Positions 11,115 to 22,479 of a stretch of DNA of 64,000 nt are shown here, piece after piece; position 1 is the stretch's first letter, and each line of letters opens with the position of its first letter. A program made the position numbers and the translations under genes. The notes under the pieces are model-generated. The model was given only the letters and a program-made list of their open reading frames with translations. It did not search any database and was not told the DNA's origin. The stretch spans positions 17,001,561 through 17,065,560 of the forward strand of contig NC_052618.1 in assembly GCF_016545825.1 (NCBI RefSeq), given 5' to 3'. The DNA is from Eucalyptus grandis. Its lineage: Eukaryota > Streptophyta > Magnoliopsida > Myrtales > Myrtaceae.

Positions 11115-12762
11115 CTAGATTAGGAAGACATTGATGCTCATTGTTATGTATACGGATGTCCTGTTACATGATAATTGCAATATCTCCAATTTTTTTAGCT
11201 TAAGAAAACTGTCTTGCTTAGTTGTTATCACTGAAGTGGTTTCCAGCAAGGTTAAGGACTTCCAGATTTTGGAGCTGAGAGAGCAAAGAGGGTATCGGGC
11301 CTTCAAATTTATTGGTGTCAAGGTGAACCAGGGTTAGTTGAGTCATGTTCATGGGATAAGATGGTGAAAGACCTGATTGTTGAATCAGTGAGATGCGTGA
11401 AGCTCGTGAGCAAAGGCGGTATGGCGCTAGTTATCTCATCGTCAAAGAGTCTTAATTTGACTAGCTGAGACAGGTTTCCAATTGAAGGTGGAATCTCACC
11501 TATTAGCATGATTCTTTCGAGGTTCAAATTGTCAGCTTAAAAACCCAAAACAGAGAAAATACGGGCTAAACAATCGATGGTTTCATTGTCGGATCTAGGG
11601 ATTCAAGCTTGGAAAGATTACTGAATGAATACGGGATCATTCTAAAGAATTCACAACCTACAAGACCAAAATAACTCAAAGACCAAAGGTTTGGGAAAAC
11701 TACCAAAAAAATCATAAACCGATACTAATTTAGTCATAAACCTTTTAATTGGACCAATTTGTCATAAATATTTTCATATTGATACTAATTCAGTCCATTC
11801 AGCCAATTTAGGCTGGAAATTTCTGACGTGGACGCTGGCCGTCCTATACCAGCGTTAATGTGGACATTTTTAATTTTTAATTTTTAAATTAGGACTCTTG
11901 TGGACAGCATAGGATGGCTGCAAGGGTCGTGCCCTCGCCAGAGGCTACGAGGCCGCCCTCACCTAGATAGAGTGAGGACGAGTCCATGCCATATTCAATG
12001 AGGACTACCCTTGTCTAGGCCGTAGGGTCGTGCCCTCCCCAAAGGCCACAAGGACCACCCTTGCCTAAAAGGCGTGAAGGTCGAGCCCTTGCTAAATTTA
12101 GAGAGGGTCTCCCTCATCTGAGGCCACAAGGACTGTGATGCCCTCGCTGACCCTCACTTGTGGCCAGTCGCCAACCATGTTGATCAGGTACTGGCCACAA
12201 TCCAAAAAGGAAAAGAAAAGGACAAAAAAAAAAAGAAAGAAAAAAAGGAAAAGAATTTAAAAAAGAGAAAAAATAAACAATTTATTAAAAATATCCACAT
12301 TTGCATCGGTTATGTCACATTGGATGGTCAATGTCCATGTTGATAATTTCTAGATTAAATTAGTCAGATGAATTGAATTAGTACAGATGCAAAAAAGTTT
12401 AGGAATAAATTAATCCAATCGAAAGATTTAAGACTGAATTGGTACTAATTCATTAGGTTTATGACTTTTTTGATACTTTTCTGTCAAACGTTTCCAATTG
12501 ATGGTGGTAACTCCCTGGAAAACGTGCAGCAGCTAGTTGCGATGTAGCAGGACTACTTGAGATAAAGTCCGGTAAGTGTCCCACGGGAATGTCGTCACCC
12601 ATATTGAGATGTGGCTGTCACGGTTAATAGAACCATAGATAAGAGTACTTCCTTGGTCAAGAACAGTTGCATAGCCAGTGTTCTCATCACACTCTACGCC
12701 ATCCCATAAGCAGCAATCCCGATTTGGTTTCTAGGTTAGTCTTTGGATAAGCGAGAGGATCG
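11115..12762 (-). pseudogene. Receptor-like protein (LRR-RLP, Cf-type) pseudogene
   Basis: Read on minus, 12762 to about 12660 encodes the LRR N-terminal cap signature DCCLWDGVECDENTGYATV. The frame then continues with VLDQGSTLIYGSIN, as in Cf-type receptor-like proteins. After an in-frame stop and a transposon insertion (11695..12481), LRR repeats resume: IPYSFSNLSKLESLD (about 11590..11640), then GEIPPSIGNLSQLVKLRL (11450..11527), then LKKLEILQLSCN further on. In the intact family this is a plasma-membrane protein with extracellular LRRs used in immune or developmental recognition. Here the start, transmembrane tail and many repeats are missing and there are stops and shifts, so it is a relic. 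Confidence 0.8.
11695..12481. mobile_element. Mutator-like MITE with long terminal inverted repeats
   Basis: The left end reads gaaaactaccaaaaaaatcataaacc and the right end is its inverted counterpart (ggtttatgacttttttgatacttttc). Similarity continues inward for about 100 bases through 'cattcagtcc/gactgaattgg' blocks. The core (11930..12190) is GC-richer and made of repeats around 'gggtcgtgccctcgcc'. No transposase is present. The flanking 9-mers do not match, so the Mutator assignment rests on the long TIRs alone. It sits inside the receptor-like pseudogene. Confidence 0.6.
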
Positions 12763-13741
12763 CTCGTAATGTTGGTGAGTGTTAAGCTTTCCTCAAATTG
12801 TAGCAAAGCATACGTCTCTTCCATACGACACTGTGGTTTATAGAATCAGATAAATTGTGCATCGCCACAAGATGAAACTCCATACAACAAAAGTTATGTT
12901 GATCGACACATCGACTCTTTCTGTTTATGTCTGTTAAGCAAGTAAAGTTATGTTGATCGACAACACTGTACACTCAGCTTATTGCGAGCGTGAAAATTTT
13001 CGGACGATGCCTTTGTCAACTGTTCAAATGATGTTCCACATTAAAATTTTGTGTTGTACCCGTAGGGAACTGGATTTAATATAAAAAAAACCATAGCAAA
13101 CTCTGTTCTATTGTTGATGGGTATCTTGCAATAAAGAACATGCTATCTTTATTTGATTTATCAAATCATTCCCATTTGCTGGTGTCAAACATGACCTAAG
13201 TATTTGCACATATATATAAGTGTTGGCACTTAGACCTGTCAGTCAATTGCTTTCAAACATTTTGGCAGTCTCTGCAAGTTAGTTGGAAGGCTTGGTCCTT
13301 CATGGTCCTTGATGTTATGCGCTTTTCTAAACCTGAAACATTTTCCAAGGTATGGTCCCCGGCAAAAAAAAGAAAGGGGCGAATAGAAAATCTACCACTC
13401 AAGATCGAATAGAACTTGTATGGTAAGAGATGATCAATATATAGCTCTAGCATAGACAAACCTACCATCATAACCTGTTGGCGAGTCTACGCAATGGCAT
13501 GTCAAGGGTCAGTGCTGATGATTTATTTGCTCATACTAGTCCCATTAACTTATGTGTGTTTTATCTCTCTTTTGAATTTTTGTCTATATCTCAAGCTGGT
13601 GATCTCTAAAGTGGCCATAGGTAAGATTCTAGAATGGTGAAGAGGTAAGGAATGAATTGAATTGCATACCAAATAGGGGGAGAGCATGTTTAGGATGTGT
13701 GTGCGTGTGTAAAAATTATAATGAATTCACGAATACACCTT
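12763..13741. other. Intergenic DNA, no supported gene
   Basis: Short frames only. A direct repeat 'aagttatgttgatcgaca' occurs at 12893 and 12946. A short GT run lies near 13700. Nothing else can be supported. Confidence 0.4.
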
Positions 13742-13845
13742 TTGGTATATCATTATGCTTAGCTTAGGAACTCCGAAGTTAAGTGTACTCAGATGGGAGC
13801 ACTACCAAGATAGCTAACTCCTGAGAAAGTGTCTTCTTGTAGGTC
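13742..13845 (+). pseudogene. 5S rRNA-derived fossil
   Basis: The segment contains GAACTCCGAAGTTAAG exactly, the internal box A region of plant 5S rRNA. It is preceded by atcattatgcttagc and followed by 'tgtactcagatgggagcactaccaagatagctaactcctgagaaagt', which track the rest of the 5S gene (GTGCTTGGGCGAGAGTAGTACTAGGATGGGTGACC in the known gene) with scattered substitutions. It is too diverged to be functional. It could be a dispersed 5S pseudogene or the head of an old 5S-derived SINE. Confidence 0.75.
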
Positions 13846-13949
13846 AAACTACCAAACCATGAGACTTAGTATGAGATGGCCAAAGCGAATAACACTTTGA
13901 ATGAGTTAAACCCAGAATATCACAAATTGAAAATTGAGTGTTACTTGTG

Positions 13950-14261
13950 TTAACTTCAAGCGAAAATTTAGATGTAATGATGTGGTAGAAATTATACCTA
14001 AATTGCGATCAAAGCACTCAGACGCCACACAACCAAGATTGCATTGCTTGAGCACTGTCGGGACAAATGATTGGCGTCATGACAACCTCGCACACGCAGG
14101 CCGTCAAAAATCCACGGCAAAATGGTAATTGCGCAATCAGGAGCACATATTTTATTACGTTCCCCCGATGCCTTAATGAGGAATGCACTACATATTAGCC
14201 CCGCAGTTAACATTACCGCCACCCCTCTCTTCAATGCTTTGATCTTCATGTGATTGCTCAC
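13950..14261 (-). pseudogene. Cysteine-rich secreted peptide gene, probably frameshifted
   Basis: The frame opens at 14261 (or the second ATG at 14249) with a basic start and a hydrophobic signal-peptide-like stretch (GVAVMLTAGLICSAF). A short Cys-containing region with KICAPDC follows and the frame stops at 13998. In the +2 frame near its end lies QCNLGCVASEC, which matches HCNVGCVLSTC at the same position of the peptide gene 1.4 kb away on the same strand (15326..15643). The two loci therefore look paralogous and this copy has probably slipped frame. Alternatively an unseen intron restores the frame. No function can be given beyond a small secreted peptide. Confidence 0.5.
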
Positions 14262-15325
14262 TTCTCTCTGTATAGTCTTATTAATCTTGTGTTTCAGTGA
14301 GTGTTTTCAAAGTAGGGGAGAATCATATGTAGTTTACGTGCTTGCAGAGTCAAATATTTGTAGTTGCTTTTAATGTCATTAAATGTTTTTTTTTTTTTGG
14401 GTCGAAAAGTAAATGGTGAGTTAGCTACAAAGAAAACAACAGAATGTTGTGACTAGTCAAAGAGGTGGCGAATGTGCATCCTTCGTTTAATAGGATGGAG
14501 AACATCAGCTTTAGGTGGAAAGACTTTTTTCTCTGATTTTAGACTGAATTTAAATGGGTGACCGCAAAATAGTTGATGTCCTATCTTATTCTTGTCATCC
14601 AAACGTATTTCACAAAGATAATTTTCGGTGATTGATACATATATAATTCTTTTTTTTCCTGGCTTAACACATGTTCATACATATCATTTCATTCGTCTAG
14701 TTGGCAATACCACTAAGCCATGCTCTCATGTTATGTCCTGCCAAAAATTGACAGTCTTATGCACATCGTAAAACATTGATTGCATGAAGACATTTGACAC
14801 TAATCCGAAGAGGCATGACAAAGCCAAATTCAATATCTTGTAAAGTTTACCTTTCTTTTTTGTATTTATATCTCAACAACTATTTCCGGATAATAGAGAG
14901 TGGACTCACGTTACCACAATTGAAAATTAAAAAGATGTTCTTCACTCATGTTCACGCAGAAAATTAAAAAGGCACCTTTTATTAGTTGAGCAATAAAACC
15001 ACAAAGGCATTACATAAGTTTAATGACTTCAGTGCAAAGAATAAGTCTTCTGGCAACTCTGAGAGCATGAATCCGCACAAGCTCCAACCTTGTTCTCATC
15101 CACTCCAACTTTATTGGTTTCTACATGAGGTCAAATATAAAACAGGAGATTATAAAAGTTACATCAAAATTGAAATTGAATTTGTTTTCAACAAGGGCAT
15201 ATATATCAAAGTATAAGGAAATGAAATGATTTAGTATGCAACACTTCTTTCACAATTAAAATATATCAATGAAACACTGATAAAAAAAAACAAGATTATA
15301 CAATGAATTTCTTGATTTTAAGGAT
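14262..15325. other. Spacer between the two peptide loci
   Basis: AT-rich sequence with a poly-T tract (14386..14397). A 76-codon frame (14986..15216) shows no domain or signal peptide. No gene is supported. Confidence 0.4.
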
Positions 15326-15643
15326 CTAAGAAGAAGTTATGTTATATTTTTTTATCTCGATGTGAAGATTATTACCTAGATGGTGGCCAAGACAAGTAGA
15401 CAATACACAACCAACATTGCAATGCTCTAATGGCATGACCTTCGAGGACTCTCCTTGAGGGCGCCCACGGCAAGAGTGATAGCATCCAAATGGGTTAATT
15501 TCAAAGAAACATTCCTTAAAACACGTCCACTTTGATAGAAGTATGCGCGCATTAGCGTCAGCATTGGCACCGAAGGATGACCAGAGTATTAGAGCCACCA
15601 CGTGTATCGTTGACCCCATTCTATTGGATGCAATTACTACCAT
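15326..15643 (-). CDS. Small cysteine-rich secreted peptide (thionin-like)
   Basis: A 105-codon frame. The ATG at 15643 is chosen because it sits in a good plant context (gccATGG); the open frame extends four codons further but only to a GTG. Residues about 1 to 27 form a signal peptide (TIHVVALILWSSFGANA). The mature part has seven cysteines spaced C-X3-C-X8-C-X3-C-X16-C-X3-C-X4-C (CFKEC, GCYHSC, HCNVGCVLSTC). Paired CX3C motifs are typical of plant thionin-like or other defence and signalling peptides, exported and disulphide-linked. That class is inference; I cannot name a family. A related, frame-broken copy lies at 13950..14261. A TC microsatellite (15672..15694) lies just upstream, where many plant 5' leaders carry one. 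A stretch before the stop, 'ctaggtaataat', could be a donor, so a second exon is possible. Confidence 0.6.
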   Translation of the reverse strand: MVVIASNRMGSTIHVVALILWSSFGANADANARILLSKWTCFKECFFEINPFGCYHSCRGRPQGESSKVMPLEHCNVGCVLSTCLGHHLGNNLHIEIKKYNITSS

Positions 15644-15671
15644 GGCTATTCCCACCTAAACTACTTTTAGC

Positions 15672-15694
15672 CTCTCTCTCTCTCTCTCTCTCTC
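15672..15694. repeat. (TC)n microsatellite upstream of the peptide gene
   Basis: A CT dinucleotide run about 30 bases before the peptide start. Read in the gene's direction it is a GA run in the presumed leader. Confidence 0.9.
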
Positions 15695-16125
15695 AATGAA
15701 TCTTGATAGCTTTGGGACCTAGTACAATGATGTGTTGAGATGAACGAATGCATCACCTTTATACTAAAAGATTTATTCAATTTGTTGAATGAGTTGGTGA
15801 CTAGAAAGGTATGCAAAGGAGAAATATTATCCTTTTCATTTAATGATATATATATCATCTAGTTGAATGATATGGATTTCTTACCAATTTTTAGGTCCAG
15901 TAAAAAGGTGAATAATTGCATTTTATGATATATAGCATCTAGTTAAATGATATGGATTTCTAACCAATTTTAGGTCTAGTAAAAAGGTGGCAATAATTGC
16001 CATCTATTGTTTGTGACAATCTCTTCTTATATTGGGGTAGTTGTCAAATTTATCTCATCAATAAGTTTCTTTTTAAATAAAGGTTGAGCATGGTTCTAGG
16101 GTAGAACCTTGAACTTGAGAATTGA
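15695..16125. other. Upstream flank of peptide gene with local duplication
   Basis: Two copies of a block 'atatcatctagttRaatgatatggatttcttaccaatttttaggtc' lie at 15850..15900 and 15925..15980. The stretch after 16083 resembles an inverted partner near 20120..20145 (see findings). No gene is supported. Confidence 0.5.
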
Positions 16126-16133
16126 ACTAGCGG

Positions 16134-17117
16134 TAGGGGTGAGCATCAGTCTAGGGTCAACCCTGGACCAACCTTGGATCGGCCCAACCCTACTGATCCT
16201 GGTCCGGTTCCCAGGGAGACCGGGCTTGTCCTTGGTCCTAGGATTCCTAGACTAATATTGTGCGGGTTGGTTCTCGGTCCTAAGAGCTTAGGGTCGGTCC
16301 AACCCGGATGAACCTTGATTATATATATTATATCTACTATATTATTTATAATATTTATATAGAAAATCCTAAAATAAATGGCATCAACAATATTAAATAG
16401 CTCCTTAGTGAGGAGTTTAAGTAATTTTACACTATTTTTTAATAACTTAGATCTTTTAATGTCTTTTATGGTGTCAATAGCCATAATTTACAAAGGAGGA
16501 AAATGTTTTTGTGATGAGTCCTCACGGATATAAATATCTCCTCACGGCATCCTCCTCTAGTACTCGTTATCTTTTGTCTTATTTGTCTTCTTAGTTTTTA
16601 ATTTGTTAAAATCGAAAGAAACAACTTCTTTGCTTGCCACTCGACACTCACCTCACTCACTTTGAGTCACTCATGCCACTCACCAGGGCTTGTTGCTCCT
16701 TGCTCGATGCTTGACGCTCACCCCACTTGACACTCATCACTCGCCTCTCTTAGCTAACCTCGCTTGTCACTAAACCCATAGGGTCGGTCCAATCCTCGCT
16801 CGCCTTTTTAAGGAGTACAAAAAATGAAACAAAAAATTATTGGTTGGTCTCGAGTTGACCCTGAAATTGGACCAAACTCATTAGGTCCGTCCAGACCTTT
16901 GTTGCCTTTTCAGAGAGTACAAAAAATGAAATAAATAAATTATTGATTGGTCTCGGGTTGACCCTGGAACCAGATCAAACCCACTGGGTTGGTTCGGTCC
17001 TTGGTTTTAAGCTTAATAAGGTCGGTTCTTGGTCCCAAAAATTGAAGATCGGCACTGTGTGGGTTGGTTCTAGGGTTAGGGGGTGGGCCAGCCCAACTCG
17101 GACCATGCTCACCCCTA
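16134..17117. mobile_element. hAT-like non-autonomous element
   Basis: Both ends carry TAGGGGTGAGCAT in inverted orientation, the common plant hAT-type terminus. The flanking 8-mers are actagcgg (16126..16133) and accaatgg (17118..17125). They differ at three positions, all transitions, as a decayed 8-bp hAT duplication would. Subterminal repeats of ggtcggtccaaccc-type words occur in both halves. No transposase is seen. Confidence 0.72.
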
Positions 17118-17338
17118 ACCAATGGAAATCTATTTCAACAAGTAGATTCTAGGTTCTACATTTATAGAACTTAGAACTTGGAGCTTGGAACTTGAAACTT
17201 AGAACCTGGAACAAGTTTTTGTAATTTTTCTTGGTCTAATCTTCAAGTGATCCTGCAATATTCTGTGGCGTTCGACAACAAGTGTGTAATTTGGAACCAC
17301 TAGTCCAAGCTTCCATTTTATGATTAAGTGTAACGACC

Positions 17339-19864
17339 CCAATTCTATCTCCAGGTCCTAAGTGGCACGGGTTACTTATGCGATGACCCAGTATCCAACC
17401 ATCAAGCTAGGCATCACATATTTTCTAGGGCTTCTTAGCTCAACCAAGGCATCCCGTTTAATGACCGAGTCATCGTCGCCAACGCTATGTGATGATGGAT
17501 GTTTTTTCCTCTTTAAGTGCACACACACAAGTGCATCACACAAGTTGATTCTTATCTTTTCTTTTAGTTGACATATGCATGGCCCGAAGGCATGCTCATT
17601 CGGTCGTGTGTGCCATGAGTTCTTGCACTAATCTAATAAACATGTCAAGAACAATCCTCTGTCCGTAACTTGAATCAACCACTTAGCACCAATCCTTGCA
17701 TTGAACAAGGCTCGAAAACAGCACACCTCAATGCTGATCCAAGACCTTGAGGCTTTGGTACACCTCATTTTAGTGACAATCCCAAGCTTGATGGATTTCC
17801 ACTCCAACCTAATGTGAATACACATGTATCGATAATGACTCTCAGCTTGCAATTTCATTCAACTCCAAGCACAAAGTCCCCACATTCATTGGGCTATAGA
17901 AATCGACATGCTTGATGTCTTACCAAGACCTTGTAAATTTAGCGATCCTTATACCGATCAAGGCATAAGATCTACATGCCTCAATATCGATTTAGGACCT
18001 TGAGGCCTTAAGTGATTCCTGCACCAAGCGAGGCTTAGACCCGACATCCTATTTATGCCGAAACCAAGGCTTTATGACTTGGGCAACTTGTCTTGCGATG
18101 AAAACAATCCGAATGAGCCTCAATTCCATTTTGAACATATATGACTCAAGCACATGGCCATGTTCCATAACAAATAAGATCAAACAAAAGACATTGCAAA
18201 CTACCCACGGCTTGATGGGTGAGCACCTACTGGCCTTAACAATAGGATCTACTTTCTTAGAAGAAAGAGAGGAATCTTACTTACCTCGGCAAACTTGAGA
18301 ACCAACCTAGATAGCTTGGTGGGTTGAGTATGTGAGGTTGAGAGAAAGGAGAAGAGGGAGGAGGGTAGGCATGAATGACGAGGGGTTCCAATGATGGAAA
18401 TGAATGGGGGTTCCTCCCATTTAGAGGCACCAATCTCATCATTACTCATCCAAATGGCCCAATCATATTTCTCGGAGTGGCACGGCTATGACATTGAGGT
18501 GGCAAACCTAAGTTGCAAGTTGTCATGCATATTTTAAAAGGTGGCACACCTAATGACCTAATGTAATTGGAGGCTTACTTGTTTCATTCCTATTGGACCA
18601 TTTATATGATGCCATCATGATTTGGTCTATTTGTTCTCTAAGGAAAATCTTATGATAATGATGATCATATATTTCAAAGACACCTAAGCCAATGACTCGC
18701 CATTCTCATTAAATGCTTAGATTCAGTTAATCATGGGGTTTGGATATTTAACACATACCTAAATTTGAGAACTTGCTTTCTAAGTTTGGTCTTCTAGAAT
18801 ATTACACCAAGTTCTATTCTTATTGGTCCACTTAAGCCATTGAGTCATTTGTCTCTTTCCCAAGGAAAATCTTGAGCCATCATTACCAAATCTTCAAGGG
18901 ACACCTAAGTGAGATAACTCATCCTTGCATTTAATGAGGCGTTCTAGAATCTTCTATATGTCTTCTCTTGTTTGATCAATTTGTCCAAGAGTCCCTTACT
19001 TAATTCTCAAGGTGAATCTTTGGTAATCATTACCAAATCTAGAAATATCTATCCAAAATGGTGAGTCATCCTTTTTCAAGAAGAACCTAGGATATTCTAG
19101 AAGGTTCTATTTTGTCCATTTCCAAAGAATATGGCAATCATTGGAAATAGGTGATCGAAAGTGCAATGGGAAGCGAGCAAGAGCTTTTTGTGTACATCCT
19201 TAATGACCATTTTAAGACACCCAAGGTTCGGCCTTCACGCCCCATGCTCACCCGAACCATTTCTTTGGACGGTTGGTGAGCCTAAATGGTGGTCCTTGGT
19301 CCTTCGGGTGATCAAGGCCAATCCTAAGGCTGCCCATGGCCTAGCACTAAGCCAAGGCACTCATGAACCTTAGAATTAGTGACGAAATAGACAAGTCTTT
19401 CACTAAGCTCGTTCCGATCGACACCTAATCCATCCTTATGGTTTGTGGCCAATGCACTACCATTACATGATTGAACATCACCAATTCAAGATTTTTTTCG
19501 ATCATTAAGAATTGAATAGGGAATGATGCATTTTTTGTTGGAACACAATCACATTTGATTGAGTCGAATCGTTCATGTATCGATGCATAGCCAGGCGGAA
19601 TCACTTGCGGGGAGGGGCTATGACCGATCATGACCATTCGACAATCCAAAATTGTCCCATGACCAATTCTCATTATCCAAAAGTCATTTTATGAGCTGTC
19701 GGTAGGTCATTTGCAATCGACACCTAGGCGTCGATTGGTCGAATTATGACCAATCCTTGATTCTTTACTGCTCGAACTGATCGATCCTATGGCTAATGGT
19801 CCATGGTCAATCCATTCAGGACCTTATAGCCGATCCTTATGAGGTCAAAATCGAGGATGTTACA
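17339..19864 (-). mobile_element. Solo LTR G (long gypsy-type LTR, 2526 bp)
   Basis: The plus-strand ends are TGTAACGACCCC and GAGGATGTTACA, with perfect 5-bp duplications TTAAG (17334..17338 and 19865..19869). On minus it starts TGTAACATCCTCG, like solo LTR C (TGTAACATCC), which gives the orientation. No internal retroelement domain is present. A donor-like site CGAG|GTAAGTAAG (minus, near 18285) follows a GA-rich leader, as at 31253 in solo LTR D. The short open frames inside show no domain. It is diverged from A to E. Confidence 0.85.
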
Positions 19865-19869
19865 TTAAG

Positions 19870-21106
19870 ACTTTTACTTTGTTAATATTTCATATTTTTT
19901 GTGTATCTAAATAAAAGTAATGGTTAGTATATTTTAGAAACGAGTAGTGGTTATTAAAGATGATAATTCACTACAACCATTCAATTAATAATAAATGTGG
20001 AACATAGGTACACTCTGGAATCTATAATATAGTAGGGTCTAGGGTATGCTGAGCAAGTTTTAAGTTCCAAAAGATGAAGAACGTGTTCCAACAGGTAGGT
20101 TTTAAGTGGAACCTATACGAAACCTAGAACTGCCCACTCTTATTTTAAACTACCCTAATTTTCTTAGGAACCACTTTTCCCACAAATATATATATTTTTT
20201 TATTTGGGTTGGTGTAGAAACCAGTTAATCAACAAGAATTGTATGCAATAGTTTTCACAATAGCAATGTCGAACAAGAACTAAAGTCAACCCATAATAAG
20301 AATGATAGTTGTTTGGTAGGCACGGGAGTCAAAGCACAATTGAAACATGTGAAACAAGATTATGCAAACCTAAAGAAAGAAAATTCCAAACTAAAGATAA
20401 TGTTGGTTGTATTGTTGATGTCTATAGTAACACACTCTATGAATTTGCAATAGCGTGCTATTTCAAACATGTTTTGTATTTGTAGACCATTTTTGTACAT
20501 GTATGTGCACCCTATTTGTGGGATGAATGAAGAAAAGGTCATTTGCAATCTAAAATGTACATATGTTTATGGCAATATTCATTATGATGTTTGGCAATGA
20601 TGTTTGTAAAAGTGAAGGTTCCTTATGATGTTTGTGGTTTTTCATAATTCAAATCCTCTCTAGAAACATATGGTACTTAAAAGAGAGGCCGCAAAATCTC
20701 ATGGCCCTAGTGGCACTTATTTCAAAGGAAAAAAGAAAAGCTAATAGGGACAAAAAAGTCAGCATCTTATAAGATACATGTTAACTAAATATTTATACCT
20801 GTATAGTCTACAAAGCACAATTCTCATGAATAATCACATTTTACTGTAATAAGAAGCTATTGCAAGCATAGTACTTCATCGATCCCACATCATCAACAAA
20901 TAAAAGAAATCCACAACACTATTTCATTAAACCCATCGGTGACAACAAAAAGTGAGCCACAACACCACTTCACCAAATCCATCATCAACAAATTAATAGC
21001 GATATCACTACCCTGATCCCAACCATCACAAATAGCTATCATTCTACATCCACAAAGTCAATGTTCACTCTAATTGGGGCTTCAAAAATATTCTCAATGT
21101 TGTCCT
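19870..21106. other. Intergenic DNA with a short coding relic
   Basis: At about 20260..20440 (plus) a broken frame reads ...VKAQLKHVKQDYANLKKENSKL and then a hydrophobic stretch (IMLVVLLMSIV). A charged coiled coil followed by a membrane anchor resembles the tails of plant GRF-type zinc-finger proteins. This is a weak, pattern-only resemblance. The rest (20650..21106) shows nothing recognisable. Confidence 0.25.
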
Positions 21107-22084
21107 TGAAAGTGCTAGTATGAACATCTAGAGGGGAGTGAATAGATGTGAAGAAAATTTTTTGCGAAAAGTAGTAAAATATTTTGGTTTTGAAATTGAG
21201 TCTGAAGAACAACAAACTTTGAGTGAGTTCATACTTTAACAGTTAAAAAGAACTAGGAACAAAGTAAAGGAGTTTATGGAAGAGAATAAGAACACATAAT
21301 TTATAGTGGTTCGGCTTTGATCAAGCCTATGTCTACTCTCCCACGTTGACAACCTCTTGGCTAGTTTCCACTATGAATCAAAAGAGAATTTACAATTTGT
21401 GATCTCGATTTCATAGTGAAAAGTCTGATGTTCTCACAAAGTCACACTATAAGTCTCTCTCTTTTTTTAGTACAATTTTGAGCTCAGAATATGGAATAAC
21501 AAGAAAATGGGAAGCTTCAAATTTTGGAATTTCCCTTCATGCACTCTATCGAATGACTGGAAATGTCTCTTTAAATATTCCTTCATGCCTTCTCGACCGT
21601 TGGCACTTTCCAAATGAATTCTTCCAATCAACTCATTGGACGGAATCAATCAAGGAGATCTCGAGCCATTTGAAGATTGTGATGAAAACCCATTAATCTT
21701 GTTCGCCCATAGAATCAGGATCTTGGTTTTCATAAGTAGATTCTTTCCTAATTTACTTGCCTTCCAAAAAGATTTGATGTATCTAAATTGATTCCAATAA
21801 AGATAACAAATCTCGTAAGAGTTGTTGTCAACTAGAAAGCCATATGTATCATGTACAAATCGAAGCTTTGAAGAAATGAAGATAATCTTGAGTCCGATTC
21901 CGTCTTCATTCTTCATCGCATTCAGTATGGAATTTATCAGAGTGGGCAAACTTATGGTATAAAACAGACTTTGACACAAAGTCTAGAAATCTGATAGACT
22001 TTGGCACAGAAGTCTGAAAATCTTCAGAATATACTTTAAATAAGTTTTGTCAGCTTCAAAACATCAAAGGAGTTTTCTTCAATA
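21107..22084 (-). mobile_element. Copia-1 3' LTR
   Basis: On minus it begins TATTGAAGAAAAC, a mutated form of the TGTTG start seen in other copies. It ends ...ctagcactttca at 21107. Length is 978 bp. It aligns with the 5' LTR (outside the D insertion), with 4945..5895 and with 1..187. A TATTTAA box near 21572..21578 is shared with the solo copy and may be the promoter. Confidence 0.85.
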
Positions 22085-22098
22085 ATCTCCCCTTTTTT
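22085..22098 (-). promoter_or_regulatory. Polypurine tract of copia-1
   Basis: The minus-strand AAAAAAGGGGAGAT lies directly against the 3' LTR start. It is the expected plus-strand DNA primer and is nearly the same as the copia-2 tract (59001..59014). Confidence 0.85.
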
Positions 22099-22479
22099 GA
22101 TGGTGACAAACTTCCTTGCAGATTTAAAGATTTATAACTTGGAAAACAACACTTTAGCAGTACATGATATGTTTAAAAAACAAATTGTTAAGAATCTGGA
22201 TAGTATTGATTCTGCAACCACATAAAACATGTTAATCTTGAAAACAAAGACAAACATCAAGATTTAAACATCCATATCCATAATCATCACTACCACAAAG
22301 ATTGATGCAGAATATTAGTGTTCAAAATAATCAAATAAACTCAAATCAAATATGCAAAAGTTCAAGTTCAAGTTCAAATTTGCACTCATTCTCCCCTTTT
22401 TGCCAATAGCAAAAAGTGGAGAAAGTCAAAATAGAAAAGAGATAAATGGAATCACTACTATCTAGGAACTCGAACTAGT

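Noticed and set aside
10831..11134. Small frames with repeated 'HYRSP' or 'ALSQP' motifs
   Set aside because: They translate the 36-bp minisatellite and occur on both strands; no independent sign of coding.
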